DNA of 64,000 nt. It comes from Aequitasia sp047973235 (GTDB lineage: Bacteria; Bacillota; Clostridia; Lachnospirales; Lachnospiraceae). The stretch covers positions 1-64,000 of the forward strand of contig JBKEBP010000128.1 in NCBI GenBank assembly GCA_047973235.1, written 5' to 3'. Of the stretch, positions 61,990-64,000 are shown piece after piece. The position numbers and the translations under genes were made by a program. Position 1 is the first letter of the stretch. Each line of letters opens with the position of its first letter. The notes under the pieces are model-generated. The model was given only the letters and a program-made list of their open reading frames with translations. It was not told where the DNA came from and did not search any database.

Positions 61990-64000
61990 TCATTTGACAC
62001 TGTCTTTATCTACTATAAAAGTATGCCATCCGTCTTCCACTTTATATCTTTTACAGTTTTTTCCTATCGGAATATCTATTGTTCCCGTACATCCCTGAGG
62101 AATATGAACATTTAATTTTAAGATTTCATTATCTTTTTCCCATTGACTAATTACAGTTCCTTTTGTTGTAATCAATTTTCCTTGTGCTGACTTCATTTCA
62201 GTAGGTATTACGGGGTGAATTAAAACATTTTCAAATCCGGGATTGTTCTCGTCTGGACTAATTCCTAGTAGGTATTTTTGAAAACATATTCCGAAAGCAC
62301 CTGTCATTGGATGACTGTGTGATGCCATTCGACTAATTTGACTTTCTTCTTCAACCTTTTCCCATCGTTCCCACATAGTTGTAGCCCCATTAGCAATCAT
62401 ATATCCCCAGCTTGGATAATCTGTTTTTGTTAATAGCTCAAACGCTAAATCTTGCTGACCATTTTGAAACAATATCTCCATCGCATATCGTGTACACAAG
62501 TTTCCTGTCGACAAGTGACAGTTATGAGAATGAATATCCGCAATAAGATTGTTTAATACATCATTTTTATAGTTTGTGGGTACCATTCCAAGATACAGTG
62601 GTAAAGCATTTGATGCTTGACTATTTAATCCATAGCATTTTTTTGATTGATTAAAAAATTTATTATTAAATGCCTTTTTGACTTTCTTTGCCAATTCAAG
62701 ATATAATGCTTGGTCTTCTTCATTCCCTATCACACCTGCCATCTTAGAAAGTAGTTCACAATCATAATAGAAGAAACACGTTCCTATTAGAACAGTTGGT
62801 GTAATAACTGACACTGACCCTGAACCAAGGCTTTGAATATCATTTCCCATAAGCGGTGCTGCCCAATCACCCATTTGTGAATATCTCACAATATAATCAT
62901 CTGTATTTCTTCTAAGATACTCTACCCATCTTTTCATTGGTTCATAATACTTTTTTATAATACTACAATCCCCGTAAAATCTATATATATTCCATGGTAT
63001 TAAAAGAAATGAAGAGCAAACTGGGTCTGCCGTCCTTAGTCCGTATCTATGATATGGTGCTGTATCTGTTATTGCACCTGTAACTTCTCCTTGCTCATTA
63101 CAAATATCATTCATCCATTTATCATACATTTGTATCAGTCGATAATTATAAAGTGCACCTTCATTTCTAACAGTCATGTCATTTAACCAGCCGAGGCGCT
63201 CATCACGCTGAGGACAATCGGTTGGTATACCATGCAAATTACTTTCCTCTGTCCAAATAATATTTCTATATAATTGATTGATCAGCTTATTATCACAAAA
63301 AAAATCACCAATTCTAGCGACATCTGATCGAACCTGACAACCAATTAGCGAAAATGCAGTAGTATTCTTCTCTATACCAAACACTTGTACATAGCGAAAT
63401 CCATGATAGGTAAAATGTGGTTCGAATACCTCTTCACAATTTCCCTTTAATATATACTCATCAGTGGCTCGTGCTCGTCTAAGACTTATTTGATTTACAC
63501 TCCCTGACTTATGCTTCAACTCTGCATACTTCAAAGTAATCAAAGTGTCCCTTTTTCCATTAATGGTTAATTTTGTCCAACCGGCAAAGTTTTGTCCAAA
63601 ATCATATGTTAAACTTCCATCTACATTTTCATAAATGCGTATTGGCATAATATGTTTAATAACTCGAATAGGTTCCATTACCTGAGATTTGATAATGCCT
63701 TTCATAGGTTCATGTTCCACAACCGGTTTCCAATTATGATCCATGTTATATCCTATTTTATTCCATCCTGTTAATATCTTGTTCGCATTATAAATTTCTC
63801 CATGATAAATGCTGTTAAATTCAATTGGCCCTTCTGTATGATAATACCAATTATCCAAATCGCTGTTAATCCATATGCAATTCTGGTTTTGAAATTTCAA
63901 CATAATCTTAAGTGAAAACGGATAATCTCCCCAACCTATACCATCCTCACCTTTTCTTATATTATGCCATCCATTCCCAAGTACCAACCCTATAATATTT
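61990..64000 (-). CDS. Alpha-L-rhamnosidase (GH78), C-terminal part; runs off the right edge
   Basis: At least 670 residues are visible, and the frame stays open to the window end. Full-length GH78 proteins are usually 850-950, so the N-terminal domains are missing. The (alpha/alpha)6 barrel carries the conserved acidic segment GIPTDCPQRDERLGWLND and the catalytic-base region ATTMWERWEKVEEE. An earlier beta-domain has YDFGQNFAGW. The enzyme releases terminal L-rhamnose from glycosides or polysaccharides. No secretion signal can be judged. It is the first visible gene of the cluster with the oxidoreductase and dehydratase. Confidence 0.9.
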   Translation of the reverse strand, partial: NIIGLVLGNGWHNIRKGEDGIGWGDYPFSLKIMLKFQNQNCIWINSDLDNWYYHTEGPIEFNSIYHGEIYNANKILTGWNKIGYNMDHNWKPVVEHEPMKGIIKSQVMEPIRVIKHIMPIRIYENVDGSLTYDFGQNFAGWTKLTINGKRDTLITLKYAELKHKSGSVNQISLRRARATDEYILKGNCEEVFEPHFTYHGFRYVQVFGIEKNTTAFSLIGCQVRSDVARIGDFFCDNKLINQLYRNIIWTEESNLHGIPTDCPQRDERLGWLNDMTVRNEGALYNYRLIQMYDKWMNDICNEQGEVTGAITDTAPYHRYGLRTADPVCSSFLLIPWNIYRFYGDCSIIKKYYEPMKRWVEYLRRNTDDYIVRYSQMGDWAAPLMGNDIQSLGSGSVSVITPTVLIGTCFFYYDCELLSKMAGVIGNEEDQALYLELAKKVKKAFNNKFFNQSKKCYGLNSQASNALPLYLGMVPTNYKNDVLNNLIADIHSHNCHLSTGNLCTRYAMEILFQNGQQDLAFELLTKTDYPSWGYMIANGATTMWERWEKVEEESQISRMASHSHPMTGAFGICFQKYLLGISPDENNPGFENVLIHPVIPTEMKSAQGKLITTKGTVISQWEKDNEILKLNVHIPQGCTGTIDIPIGKNCKRYKVEDGWHTFIVDKDSVK

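Noticed and set aside
1..64000. CRISPR arrays, insertion sequences, prophage, tRNA or rRNA genes
   Set aside because: None were seen by eye: no regularly spaced repeats, no transposase or integrase-like proteins, no tRNA-like cloverleaf or rRNA signature noticed. A dedicated tRNA scan was not possible.

Overview
The window is 64 kb of AT-rich DNA from a Gram-positive anaerobe. It is most likely class Clostridia, probably Lachnospiraceae or a near relative. The main evidence is gene content and order: radA next to clpC, a CdaR-type regulator ahead of ftsEX, PadR/DUF1700/DUF4097/PspC, addBA, and PyrK with a class 1B PyrD. Short leader spacings, AGGAGG-type ribosome sites and occasional TTG/GTG starts agree. 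Every recognisable gene but one (a MurR/RpiR regulator) lies on the minus strand, so each block is transcribed from high to low coordinate. No rRNA, tRNA, CRISPR array, insertion sequence or prophage was seen, and no stretch over about 270 bases lacks a gene.

Layout. (1) 1-11.15 kb: a catabolic operon with a consensus promoter at 11011-11039, repeats just upstream of it, and an IclR regulator. In transcription order it encodes an RpiB/LacA-type isomerase, an IolD-like ThDP enzyme, a zinc dehydrogenase, a molybdenum-hydroxylase FAD subunit, a fused [2Fe-2S]/molybdopterin subunit, an SLC13-type anion carrier, a two-subunit transketolase, and the start of a methylmalonate-semialdehyde-type dehydrogenase. 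I do not recognise this combination as a described pathway; it is the main candidate for something new. (2) 12-17 kb: GNAT protein, radA, an unrecognised 137-residue protein, and clpC behind a GntR/YtrA regulator. (3) 17-19.4 kb: alanine dehydrogenase, divergent from the RpiR regulator. (4) 19.4-29.3 kb: purEMND and pyrFKDE, separated by an M29 aminopeptidase with a long N-terminal extension and three small membrane proteins. (5) 29.4-34.6 kb: CdaR-like regulator, ftsE, ftsX, an EnvC-like M23 hydrolase and ctpA, a cell-wall remodelling set.

(6) 34.7-37.7 kb: a degenerate TagA/WecG-like protein, then a PadR-controlled envelope module whose DUF4097 gene is broken by one in-frame TAG. (7) 37.7-49 kb: zinc/cadmium ATPase, CadC-like repressor, TPR protein, HflX, AddB and AddA, tightly packed, with a clear operator and promoter ahead of the ATPase. 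(8) 49-55.3 kb: ung, hisF, hisH, a two-component system, and a DEAD-box helicase with a structured 5' leader. (9) 55.3-58.8 kb: a membrane-anchored serine hydrolase with a VanRS-type two-component system. (10) 59-64 kb: a carbohydrate cluster of GH78 rhamnosidase (cut by the window end), a Gfo/Idh/MocA oxidoreductase and an IlvD/Edd-type dehydratase.

All functional calls come from reading motifs by eye. No alignments, profile searches or folding programs were run, so substrates are inferred except where a family is narrow.
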